A stretch of DNA of 36,707 nt from Phycisphaerae bacterium (lineage in GTDB: Bacteria > Planctomycetota > Phycisphaerae > Sedimentisphaerales > Anaerobacaceae). The stretch lies in contig JAIPFM010000029.1 in the NCBI GenBank assembly GCA_021736645.1, positions 1 through 36,707 on the forward strand, given 5' to 3'. A program made the translations under genes and the position numbers. Below, piece after piece: positions 18,117 through 26,700 of this stretch (position 1 is its first letter; the number at the start of each line of letters is the position of its first letter). Under the pieces are notes generated by a model. That model did not search any database. It saw only the letters and a program-made list of their open reading frames with translations, and was not told where the DNA came from.

Positions 18117-18939
18117 TCGCTTGAATTATTTTTATCGTGTCTACGGCTGGTGATACGTCGTGAACACGCACGCAGTTCACACCCTTTGAGATGCAATAGG
18201 CCACTGTGGCCATGGTACCATGAATTCGATCTCTGGGTTCCGATCTGCCCGTCAGGTCTGCAATAAAACGTTTCCTGCTGGTGCCGACCAGGACAGGATA
18301 GCCCGTGTCAACAAACCGATCAATCTCACGCAGCAGGGCCAGGTTGTGCTCCAGTGTCTTGCCAAATCCGATGCCAGGGTCAATCCAGATATCCGACCTG
18401 GCCACACCCGCCCGCTCAGCCTTTTCAGCCCGCTGCAACAAAAAATCCAGCACCTCAGCCACCACGTCCTGGTACGCAGGGGCACACTGCATGGAGGCAG
18501 GCGTGCCCTGCATATGCATCAAAATGACAGGGCTGTGAAACTCAGCCGCCAACTCGGCCATGCCCTCTTTGCCCAGGGCGGTGATGTCATTGATCACCGT
18601 GGCACCTGCAGTCAGGGCAGCCCTGGCCACACCCACGTCACACGTATCCACGCTCACAGGGACAGCGGCCTCCTGCACAAGACGTTCGATGACTGGCACG
18701 GCCCGCTGAATCTGCAGGTCAGCACGGACGGCCTCTGATCCGGGCCGCGTGGACTCCGCCCCCACATCAATGATCGACGCCCCCTGCTTCACCATGTCGA
18801 GCGCATGGGCTACCGCCGTGTCACCATCCACATAAAGCCCGCCATCGCTGAACGAGTCAGGCGTGACATTCAAGATGCCCATGACCTGACAGGCGTCGGT
18901 TCTGTGAAAATGATGGGACGATTGTGATAACAAGGGCAA
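18088..18939 (-). CDS. folP: Dihydropteroate synthase
   Basis: The protein has up to 283 residues and condenses 6-hydroxymethyl-dihydropterin pyrophosphate with p-aminobenzoate in folate synthesis. Diagnostic motifs are QVMGILNVTPDSFSDGG, IDVGAESTRPGSEAV, VSVDTCDVGVARAAL, INDITALGKEG, VILMHMQGTP, WIDPGIGFGKTLEHNLALLREI, VGTSRKRFI and NCVRVHDV. The start is not an ATG. TTG 18939 is immediately behind AAAGGA (too close), so TTG 18933, with 6 nt spacing, may be used. The C-terminal tail is repeat-derived. It is convergent with lon and close to, but probably separate from, pdxB. Confidence 0.95.
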   Translation of the reverse strand: MPLLSQSSHHFHRTDACQVMGILNVTPDSFSDGGLYVDGDTAVAHALDMVKQGASIIDVGAESTRPGSEAVRADLQIQRAVPVIERLVQEAAVPVSVDTCDVGVARAALTAGATVINDITALGKEGMAELAAEFHSPVILMHMQGTPASMQCAPAYQDVVAEVLDFLLQRAEKAERAGVARSDIWIDPGIGFGKTLEHNLALLREIDRFVDTGYPVLVGTSRKRFIADLTGRSEPRDRIHGTMATVAYCISKGVNCVRVHDVSPAVDTIKIIQAIDQQPTTNN

Positions 18940-18946
18940 TCCTTTA

Positions 18947-18990
18947 ATAGAACATAGAACCTAGGACTTAGAACCTAGAATTTAGAATCC
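18947..18990. repeat. TAGAAC-type 8-bp periodic repeat at the end of pdxB
   Basis: Imperfect units TAGAACA, TAGAACC, TAGGACT, TAGAACC, TAGAATT, TAGAATC run from just ahead of folP into the 3' end of pdxB. They supply the last residues (DSKF) and the TAG stop. Confidence 0.8.
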
Positions 18991-20135
18991 GGTTGTACCA
19001 TTTGGAAACCTATGGCTGCCAGTATAGAAGACAGGGGCGGATTCGACGTGTTCAAATGAATGGTGGTATTGTAAAATTCTCTTCGTGTGCGATAGTTTTT
19101 TCTCAGGGCATCAAAAAAGGCCCCTCTCTGGGATTCAGGGACCGTGAGAATTTTGCGGGTCGCAGCGTCGTCCTCGAGAATGGCGTAGATGGTCTGCACA
19201 ACCTCATGCAGACTGCCCTGGAGTGTGCCCTGATCGCGAAGTTTAATGACGGGCACCTGGGGTTCAGGCAGGAAGTCGGCTGCGCTGTGCTCAATGGACA
19301 GATCGAAGTGTTTGCACAGGGCCTCGTAGATCATGATCATGCCTGCGACCTTACCGTCAAAGGAGTACCCTGCAATGTGGGGAGAAGCGAGATCCACGGC
19401 CTGGAGCAGGCCCGGATCAATATTGGGCTCATTCTCCCACACATCGAGACACACAGCGCCGAGTCGGCCCGACGTCATGGCATTTTTCAACGCCTCAGTA
19501 TCCGCCACAGAGCCTCGCCCTGTATTAAAGAATACGGCGTTGGGCTTGAGTGCCTCAAAGAAAGCCTCGTCTGCCAGGTGATGGGTTTTGTCCTGCCCCT
19601 CGCGGGTCAACGGCGTGTGCAAGGTCACAAAATCACAGTCAAACACCTCGTCTATGGGGCGGTACTTTACCTCGCCGGTTGCCCTGGCCAGAGGCGGGTC
19701 ATTTCGTACGACACGCATGCCCATGCCTTCACACTTGGCAGCCACGCGCGATCCCACATTGCCCACACCTATGATGCCGATCGAAGAGCCGGCCAATTGA
19801 ATGCCCTGGCGCTGGCCGATTTCCAGCAGGGCAGCCACCATGTATTCGGCCACAGAATTGGCATTGGAACCAGGCGCCGATGAAAAGCCAATACCCCGGT
19901 CTGCCAGATAGTCGCGGTCCACATGCTCGAATCCAATGGTGGCCGTGGCCACAAACTGAACATGACTGTCCCTGAGCAAGGCCTCATTGACCTGAGTCAC
20001 ACTGCGCACGAGCAAGGCATCGGCCTGCCTGATTCTATCCGTGGTTATGTCCCGTCCATTGAAGAGCTCGACCTGGCCCAGGTGACCAAAGCAGGCCTCA
20101 ACGAACGGTATATTTCTATCTGCCACAATCTTCAC
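18975..20135 (-). CDS. pdxB: 4-phosphoerythronate dehydrogenase
   Basis: The 386-residue protein oxidises 4-phospho-D-erythronate in the DXP-independent branch of pyridoxal phosphate synthesis. The start chosen is GTG 20135 (KIVADRNIPF, matching the usual PdxB N-terminus) because AAGGAG lies 6 nt upstream; a GTG six codons earlier has no ribosome site. Features include the NAD-binding IGIIGVGNVGSRVAAKCEGMG, TIGFEHVDRDYL, GSNANSVAEYMV, LHTPLTREGQDKTHHL, NTGRGSVADTEAL, LDVWENEPNIDPGLL and SPHIAGYSFDGKVAGM with the catalytic Arg, Glu and His regions. A C-terminal PdxB dimerisation domain is present. Confidence 0.94.
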   Translation of the reverse strand: MKIVADRNIPFVEACFGHLGQVELFNGRDITTDRIRQADALLVRSVTQVNEALLRDSHVQFVATATIGFEHVDRDYLADRGIGFSSAPGSNANSVAEYMVAALLEIGQRQGIQLAGSSIGIIGVGNVGSRVAAKCEGMGMRVVRNDPPLARATGEVKYRPIDEVFDCDFVTLHTPLTREGQDKTHHLADEAFFEALKPNAVFFNTGRGSVADTEALKNAMTSGRLGAVCLDVWENEPNIDPGLLQAVDLASPHIAGYSFDGKVAGMIMIYEALCKHFDLSIEHSAADFLPEPQVPVIKLRDQGTLQGSLHEVVQTIYAILEDDAATRKILTVPESQRGAFFDALRKNYRTRREFYNTTIHLNTSNPPLSSILAAIGFQMVQPDSKF

Positions 20136-20508
20136 AACAGTCTCCTTGTTCACGAAACCCTGTCAGAAAGGCAAATATTGTAGCCAATACCCGAGCAAAT
20201 GCACGTTAAAACCCTGAAGAAACCCGCTGGACTGCCCGCCCCGGATCCGACATTCTATTTGACATTGAAGCCAACCTGGTCCTCCCGGCAACTGAGTGGC
20301 TGACGCAAATTGTCATAAAATATCTCTATGGCACTACCTTTATCATCCCAGCAAAGCCGTCCCGGCCGAAAGGTTAAGGTAGGCAAGCTCACTCCCCAAA
20401 AGGCCGCTGTGCTTGATATGACCGGGAAAACGGAGGTACCGTTGAGCAGGTGCAGTTTGCCTCATGCTTTATTTATGCAATAATTTGCAGGTCTGACCAA
20501 GCCGGGCA
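20136..20508. other. Intergenic region between pdxB and the kdsB promoter
   Basis: No coding sequence, RNA gene or repeat could be supported here. It must hold the pdxB promoter, but I cannot place it. Confidence 0.5.
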
Positions 20509-20537
20509 TTGACAAAATCGAGCTGTTTTTTTAATAT
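20509..20537 (+). promoter_or_regulatory. Strong sigma-70 promoter upstream of kdsB
   Basis: Consensus TTGACA (20509-20514), exactly 17 nt, then TAATAT (20532-20537). Start of transcription is expected near 20544, about 160 nt before kdsB. Confidence 0.72.
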
Positions 20538-20543
20538 ACAAGC

Positions 20544-20626
20544 CCAGTTGGTTTTACACTGGTATGGACATTGTCAATGTCCTGGTAAACCCTTCTTTTG
20601 ATCGTTCAAGTGGACTCCACTTTTTT
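20544..20626 (+). ncRNA. Candidate structured leader or small RNA ahead of kdsB
   Basis: The ~85-nt stretch between the promoter and a terminator-like hairpin can fold as a stacked hairpin: GGTTTTAC (20550-20557) with GTAAACC (20585-20591), containing GGACATT-GTC-AATGTCC (20566-20582). A competing pairing CCAGT (20544-20548) with ACTGG (20558-20562) excludes the outer stem. This could be an attenuator for kdsB-pyrG or a free small RNA. I recognise no known riboswitch class. Confidence 0.4.
20608..20626 (+). terminator. Terminator-like hairpin in the kdsB leader
   Basis: AAGTGG (20608-20613), loop ACT, CCACTT (20617-20622), then further T residues to 20626. It is short but well formed, and it lies 80 nt before kdsB. 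Confidence 0.55.
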
Positions 20627-20705
20627 GTGGTCTCGCTGTATGGATGCGTGGAGATCAAAGGCACTCATTCGTGTTTTGGCACACAATAATTAATCGGACA
20701 AAGAC

Positions 20706-21545
20706 GTGAACGTAATTATATGTATACCTGCTCGATATGAATCGACTCGTTTCCCAGGCAAGATGTTGGCCAGGGACACAGGCAAGTATCTCATTCAGCA
20801 CACATACGAACAGGCACTCAAGGCCAAGATTCCGTCGCAGGTCCTCATTGCAGCAGATCATGAAAAGATTGTCGAAGCCGCCAAAGGCTTTGCGGCCCCC
20901 TGTGTCATGACCAGCCCCACCCATCAAAGCGGTACTGACCGCATTGCAGAGGCTGTGGCCAACATCGATGCTGACATCGTGGTCAACCTCCAGGGCGACG
21001 AGCCCCTCATCGATCCATCGCACATTGATTGGGTGGCGGAGTTGCTGATCGAGGATCAGCAAAAGGCTGAAGGTCGAAGGCTGAAGGCTGAAGACGGTGG
21101 ATTCTCAACTCTGAACTCTGAACTCAGAACTCGGGACTCTGGACTGCCTTGCCCCATGGCCACACTGGCTGCCCCGCTGGCCGGGCGCGAACAGATTGAA
21201 AATCCCAACATCGTCAAGGTCATTACGGATCTGTGCGGGCGCGCGATTTACTTTTCCAGATCTGTGATCCCGTATGATCGGGATGCGGCCGGTCCAGGGT
21301 GTGACACCCCCTACCTGCGTCACATTGGACTGTATGCATACACAAAGGCATTTCTCATGACCTTGACCACACTGGCTCAGACACCGTTGGAGAAAACTGA
21401 AAAACTGGAACAATTGCGTGTGCTCGAACATGGTCACAGCATTCTAGTGGGACAGGTGGAGCATGTGCGTGAAGGGATTGACACGCCGCAGCAATATGAA
21501 CGTTTTGTCAAGGCCTATCGGGCCTCCCAGACACACCCGATTTAA
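20706..21545 (+). CDS. kdsB: 3-deoxy-manno-octulosonate cytidylyltransferase (CMP-Kdo synthetase) with an in-frame repeat insertion
   Basis: The protein has 279 residues and activates Kdo with CTP for lipopolysaccharide. It matches KdsB throughout: CIPARYESTRFPGKML with the nucleotide-binding loop, TSPTHQSGTDRIAEAV, VVNLQGDEPLI, MATLAAPL, NIVKVITDLCGRAIYFSRSVIPYDRD, HIGLYAYTKAFL, EKTEKLEQLRVLEHGHSI and GIDTPQQYERF. About 27-30 residues between ELLIED and MATLAAPL (near 119-149) are absent from typical KdsB (about 250 residues) and are encoded by short periodic repeats. The start is GTG 20706 with a weak ribosome site. pyrG follows after 17 nt, a common pairing because PyrG makes the CTP that KdsB uses. 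Confidence 0.95.
   Translation: MNVIICIPARYESTRFPGKMLARDTGKYLIQHTYEQALKAKIPSQVLIAADHEKIVEAAKGFAAPCVMTSPTHQSGTDRIAEAVANIDADIVVNLQGDEPLIDPSHIDWVAELLIEDQQKAEGRRLKAEDGGFSTLNSELRTRDSGLPCPMATLAAPLAGREQIENPNIVKVITDLCGRAIYFSRSVIPYDRDAAGPGCDTPYLRHIGLYAYTKAFLMTLTTLAQTPLEKTEKLEQLRVLEHGHSILVGQVEHVREGIDTPQQYERFVKAYRASQTHPI
21063..21146. repeat. Two 7-9 bp periodic repeat blocks inside kdsB
   Basis: Block one (21063-21093) is built from AGGCTGA-like units; block two (21104-21146) from AACTCTG-like units. Both are read in frame as part of KdsB. Their style matches the repeat patches at the ends of lon, folP, pdxB and the PQQ gene. Confidence 0.85.
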
Positions 21546-21562
21546 AGGAAATCAAGAACGTC

Positions 21563-23323
21563 ATGACCAAGAACAAAGACCTACTCACAAAAATCAGTAC
21601 TCTGTCCACAGACAGCGAATTCTTCTCACCGATCCCGAAGGGATACAAAAAAGGCAAAACCCGCTACTGCTTTGTCATGGGCACGGTCATGAGCGGCCTG
21701 GGCAAGGGCATCTTTTCCAGTTGCCTGGCCAAGCTTCTCATGGACAAAGGCCTCACTGTAGCGCCCATCAAGCTGGAAGGCTATTTGAATGTGGATTCAG
21801 GCACTCTCAATCCATTCAGGCACGGTGAAGTGTTTGTGCTGGATGACGGTATGGAGTGTGACATGGACCTGGGCACCTACGAACGCATGCTCAACATTGA
21901 CCTGAGCCAGTCGAATTTCACCACCAGTGGGCAGATTTTCAGCGAGGTGCTCCACAAGGAACGGCACGGTGACTACCTGGGACGTGACGTCCAGATGATC
22001 CCCCATGTCACAGGGGAAGTCAAACTCAAGCTGCGTCGACTGGCCATGGAAAGCAAGGCAGATGTGGTCTTTGTGGAAATCGGCGGGACGGTCGGCGACC
22101 TGGAGAATGCCTACTACATTGAAGCCATGCGTGAGCTGGCCTACGAAGAAGGGCCCGGGAGCAGTTGTTTTGTGGCCCTGACCTACATCCTCGAACCCCC
22201 CACCCTGGGTGAGCAAAAATCCAAGGCCGCCCAGCTCGGTATCAAGCAATTGATGCAAATGGGTATTCAGCCGGATATCATCGCGTGCCGCGCCACCAAT
22301 CCGGTGGACGCCAAGGCCCGTGAGAAGATCAGTATTTACAGCAACGTGCCTGTGGAACGTGTCATCAGCATGCATGATTCTGCCAGTATTTACATGATCC
22401 CCTCCATGCTGCGTGAAAACAGTATGGACTTTGAAGTGATTCGCCTGCTCAAGATCGAAGACCGTATGAACTTGAGACATGAACGCAAGGCCTGGGGCAA
22501 GTGGTGCGATTTCACCGACAAGATCGGCACGGCCAAGCGGGATGTCACCATCGGCATCACAGGAAAGTATACGTCTCTGCGAGACAGCTATGCGTCCATT
22601 ATCAATGCACTGGAACATGCGGGCATCGCCCTGGGCTGCCACGTGAACATTGACTGGATCGACACGTCCGACCTCACAGACGACACCGTGGCAGAGAGCC
22701 TGGCCAAGGCGGACGGCATCATTGTCCCTGGCGGATTTGGCACGCGTGGCACGGAAGGCAAAATCGCATGCATCAAATATGCCCGTGAACACAACCTGCC
22801 CTACCTCGGTTTGTGTCTTGGGTTCCAGATGGCGGTAATTGAGTTCGCCAGACATGTGTGCGGCCTGACAGAGGCCAACAGCACTGAAATCGTGGCGGAT
22901 TGCCCGGAACCGGTCATCGATATCCTGCCTGAACAAAAGAAGATCGAAGGCCTGGGCGGGAACATGCGTCTTGGCGGCAGAGACATCCAGATCAAACCCC
23001 AGACTCAGACGTGGCATCTCTTTGGTCAAGTCGAATCCGTACGTATGCGATTCAGGCATCGGTATGAAGTCGATCCCAAGTATATTGACACCCTGGAAGC
23101 TGCAGGCATGGTCTTCTCCGGCAAGGCACCGGACCATCCGATTATGCAAATCCTGGAACTGCCGGATCATCCGTTCTTTCTGGGTACCCAGGCACATCCC
23201 TGCTTGACCTCAAGGCCCCTGGCCCCACACCCCATGTTTGTGGGACTCACGGCGGCAGCCCAACAAAGACGTTATCCGAAAGAGGCCCTGCCGGACCCCA
23301 TCAAAATCGCCAGCAAAGTCTGA
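21563..23323 (+). CDS. pyrG: CTP synthase, divergent, with altered glutaminase triad
   Basis: The 586-residue protein aminates UTP to CTP. A ~32-residue N-terminal extension precedes the synthetase domain: GTVMSGLGKGIFSS P-loop, KLEGYLNVDSGTLNPFRHGEVFV, DDGMECDMDLGTYERML, VFVEIGGTVGDLE. The glutamine amidotransferase domain has VPGGFGTRGTEGKI and LGLCLGFQMAVIEFA with the nucleophile Cys418. His545 of the triad is present in TQAHPCLTS, but the residue two places on, normally Glu in HPEF, is Cys547. KLDPY of most bacteria is KLEGY here. These differences mark an unusual branch of the family; glutamine use may be impaired or use another acid. It is co-transcribed with kdsB and ends in a strong terminator. 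Confidence 0.95.
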   Translation: MTKNKDLLTKISTLSTDSEFFSPIPKGYKKGKTRYCFVMGTVMSGLGKGIFSSCLAKLLMDKGLTVAPIKLEGYLNVDSGTLNPFRHGEVFVLDDGMECDMDLGTYERMLNIDLSQSNFTTSGQIFSEVLHKERHGDYLGRDVQMIPHVTGEVKLKLRRLAMESKADVVFVEIGGTVGDLENAYYIEAMRELAYEEGPGSSCFVALTYILEPPTLGEQKSKAAQLGIKQLMQMGIQPDIIACRATNPVDAKAREKISIYSNVPVERVISMHDSASIYMIPSMLRENSMDFEVIRLLKIEDRMNLRHERKAWGKWCDFTDKIGTAKRDVTIGITGKYTSLRDSYASIINALEHAGIALGCHVNIDWIDTSDLTDDTVAESLAKADGIIVPGGFGTRGTEGKIACIKYAREHNLPYLGLCLGFQMAVIEFARHVCGLTEANSTEIVADCPEPVIDILPEQKKIEGLGGNMRLGGRDIQIKPQTQTWHLFGQVESVRMRFRHRYEVDPKYIDTLEAAGMVFSGKAPDHPIMQILELPDHPFFLGTQAHPCLTSRPLAPHPMFVGLTAAAQQRRYPKEALPDPIKIASKV

Positions 23324-23344
23324 GCTTAGACCCTCTAACAAAAA

Positions 23345-23382
23345 AGGGCCCACGTAAAAACTACGTGGGCCCTTCCTGTTTG
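23345..23382 (+). terminator. Rho-independent terminator of kdsB-pyrG
   Basis: A 12-bp stem (core GGGCCCACGTA / TACGTGGGCCC, 23345-23356 with 23362-23373) with a 5-nt loop, followed by a T-rich tail. A run of A before it could also allow function on the minus strand. Confidence 0.92.
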
Positions 23383-23436
23383 ATTATAGAGTTCGTAAAG
23401 AAACCAAGCCATACGATGCTTCTCGCGGCGGCGCAT

Positions 23437-23479
23437 AAAAAATGAGCGTTCCCCTGAGACCCTCAGGTGAAACGCTCAT
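23437..23479 (-). terminator. Terminator of the exopolysaccharide operon
   Basis: Two-part hairpin: ATGAGCGTT (23442-23450) with AACGCTCAT (23471-23479), and inside it CCTGAG (23453-23458) with CTCAGG (23462-23467). On the minus strand it is followed by a run of T (A-run 23437-23442). It sits about 290 nt downstream of the TPR gene. Confidence 0.8.
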
Positions 23480-23486
23480 GGTTTCC

Positions 23487-23538
23487 AAAACAATAAAAAG
23501 CTTCAATACCTGACAGCTATCGTCCTTCTTATTGTTTT
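23487..23538. repeat. 14-bp inverted repeat next to the terminator
   Basis: AAAACAATAAAAAG (23487-23500) pairs with CTTCTTATTGTTTT (23525-23538) with one mismatch around a 24-nt loop. It may be part of the 3' UTR or a small RNA on the minus strand. Confidence 0.6.
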
Positions 23539-23772
23539 AGATCCATCCTCGGCGAGTCCAGTCACTTTGCAGACATCCTTGCCCATGGCACCCCACCAAG
23601 ATTCTTTATTCGTATTTCAAACAAATCCAGGCCACATCTGCAGCTTTACTTCTACTCTGTTCGTCCAACTGACAATTGGGCCCCAGTGTGCCTATTTTTC
23701 GAAATATTTCAATTCGGTTATTCCTCAATGACGGCAAGCCATACCCTAAAACAGCACAGGTATTCACTAGAC
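23539..23772 (-). other. 3' flank of the TPR gene with a possible 53-codon reading frame
   Basis: A minus-strand frame begins with GTG 23767, 6 nt after the TPR stop, and ends at TAA 23606. It has 53 codons, including IFRKIGTLGPNCQLDEQ and ADVAWICLKYE. A second short open stretch in another frame (SWWGAMGKDVCKVTG) follows. This looks like either a decayed small gene or chance; no family is recognised. Confidence 0.25.
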
Positions 23773-26700
23773 TTAATTCCCCAGAAGGCTCGCCAACTGC
23801 TTATCGGCATCTCGCTGCTCATCAGTACTCAAACCACCACTTTCCAGCTGACGATTGCGATCCAGACACTGTTTGAACATTAACCGAGCATTTGATCGGT
23901 CTCCAATCGCCTGATAACTCTTGGCCAGCGTATACATGGTGGTGGCCGTTGAATCTGCACTCCTGTAGGAAGGTCGATTTAAACATTCTTTCAGGCTCTT
24001 GATGGCCTTGTCATACTGAGCGGCCATGTAACAGATGGTACCGTATGTATCCAACAAATCCGTATACTGAGGTGCGAGCACCAAACCCTTCTGAGCCCAT
24101 TCCATGGCCTTGTCAATTTGATTGAGATCATGCCCATAGATCCAGGCCACATTATTCATGGCAACCACATTGTTGGGGTTGACCAGGAGCGCCTTTTCAT
24201 ACAGTTGGGCAGCCTCTTCCACACGTCCCTGCATCTGATATGTCTGAGCTGAGATCATCAATAGTGCTTCTGATTCCGGCTGCTTTTCCATTGCGGCAGA
24301 TAGCAGATGCTCCGCTACGGCCATGGTCTTGGCCTGACCGAGACCACGAAGGACCCTCGCGGCATACTCCACGGGACCCGTCTTTCCTGGATTGGCTTCA
24401 AGCCACTGCATCACGGCCTGATCCACAGCCTCATAGTTGCCCTCTCTGATCCAATGCGGAATCTGGACAATGACAATCCGTTGGTCATCAGGATATTTTT
24501 GTTTTAGCTGGGCCAATAACATGTCGGCCTCAGTCTGCTGCCCTGCATCCAACAAAGCACTCACCAAGGTGAACTCATACAATTTAATCTCAGTCTCGCG
24601 TGTACACAACTCTTTGTGAGCACTGAGCACTTCAATGGCCTTCTCTGGATTCTTTGCCTTGATGTGGGCACTTGCCAATTGCAGGGCCACTAGGACATTC
24701 GTCGGCGATTGCTCGAGCATGGCCTCCAGAGTCTGAACTGCAAATCTTGGACTGATTTGAATTTCCGCATTCGCTTTGAGACTCAATAAAGCAAAATTGT
24801 CTTTTATTTCTGTCAGACCACGCATGGCAATGTTCAGAGCTTTGGCCCAATCTTGATGGCCCATTAACAGGTCGCCCAAGGTAAGCCAGACACTGGCTTC
24901 CTTGGGATACTCCATGGTTAATTGCTCCAGCATGGATTCTGCCTGGATTTGCGACGCCGCATTACCCTCCATCAACATAAATCTCACGCGTTGGATTTTA
25001 AAACGGTAATCATCCGGATGTTGCTGACTCGCTTGCTCCAGCAATGCCTTCGCGGTTTGAATTTGATCCGGCTCCTGCGTGGCAACAAGCAGATTCACCG
25101 CCTGCACCACCACATTCGGATCTCCAGGGGTCAGCATAATTGCCTTGTCCATGGCCTTCATGGCCTCTACCTTACGCTGTAACGACCAGTACAAGGAACT
25201 TTTCTTGACCCACAAATCCGCATCATCTTGCTGGTATTCAATGGCCTTGTTTAGATCTTCAAGGGCGCTATCCATCTGCCCCAATGTCACATTGATATTA
25301 TATCTCAACTTTAGACTTTCAGCATCTTTGTAAGTGTCGACCAGATCATTGCAGAGTTGTAACGCCTGTTCTGGTAACCCTTGCTGCATCAATATCTGTA
25401 CCTCCAACTGTTCAGCCTTAAACATCGTTGATGCATCTTGGGTGGTTTCTTTGATTTTATCGAGCATCGCCTTGGCCACACCATATTCTTTCTGACCGGC
25501 TTTCAGCCCGGCCAGCGCCAGCGCGATACCCACATTATTGGGATCCTCCTGCAAATAGGATTCCATCAGAGCGGCGGCAGACCCCACCTCTCCCTGTTGT
25601 ATATAACTGTAAACCTGGAGTTTATCCAGAGAGGGATCTGTCAAGTTGCGGCTTGCCACACGCTTTAATAAGTCATCAGCCTGGTCATATTCTTTGGCCT
25701 CCTGCATCGCCTTGACTGCAGGAATGACTATAGACAGATTGTCGGGCTCTCGATTCAATGCGTCTCGATAGGTGGCCAGGGCTTGAGAAGACTGCCCTGC
25801 TTTACTATGAATGGCAGCCAGCAGTCTGCGGCTTAGCTGATTATTGCCATTGCTGCGCAAATTCTGTTGAAGTAATGAGACGGCTTCAGAGTACTTTTTC
25901 TGGAACTCATCTTGAGCAAATGCAAACCAGAGCCTGGCCTGTTCATATCGCCATTGCCATCCTTCTTCACCTTCAAGAGTCCGTATTTTATTGACCAAAG
26001 CCTGGGCCTGCCCCACAGCATGATCTATTACAGTCTGACACTCAACTAGCTGCTTCTGTACTTCGCTATCATCAGGAGATGCCTGACTTAATCTCAGCAG
26101 TGGCCCTTCTTTTTTCTTTTCTTTATCCCACTGAGTCAGTTGACACTGAAACAACTGCCTCTGAACTGTAATTGTATCCGGATATGTCTGATCCAGTTCA
26201 TTTAATAGAGTTTGATTCTTCTTATCCAATACTTCCTTTAATGGATCATTCTCTCCCTTGGCCCAGGATGCCAGCAAACCGCTTAACATATACCCCAGTC
26301 TCAGATTGCTTGAAGGCGCATTTATCCGTGCCATCGCATCCCTTAGAACCTGTTCAGCCGCATCATGATCGCCTTCTTTTGCCACAAAATATGCCAATAG
26401 CCGCACCATTTGCTCAGATTGGTCATGTTGTTTTACGGCTGCTTTCAGTTGCGCAATAATCTCATCAGATCTATTCTGATCTAACAGAAGATTAATCCAT
26501 GCCACAGTCACCTTCTGCTGATTTACCGGATCATTTGGCTTCAGTTGACCCAGAATAGCTTTTGCGGTGTCATATTCATGACGACTCAATGCCATCTGAA
26601 ACCTTAAAAGAGACAGACTGACGGCCTCTTCTGGTGACACAGACAATTGACCCATTCTTTGTTCAAGGCTCTGCCACTGATTGGGCGTGACAGACGGTCC

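Noticed and set aside
21797..23197. Long open frame (466 codons) on the minus strand opposite pyrG
   Set aside because: It lies fully antisense to a confident CTP synthase gene, has no family features, and is explained by the codon bias of pyrG.
23384..23479. Thirty-one-codon frame starting MSVSPEGLRG on the minus strand
   Set aside because: Its first part is the stem of a strong terminator hairpin and no ribosome site is seen; the frame is probably chance.
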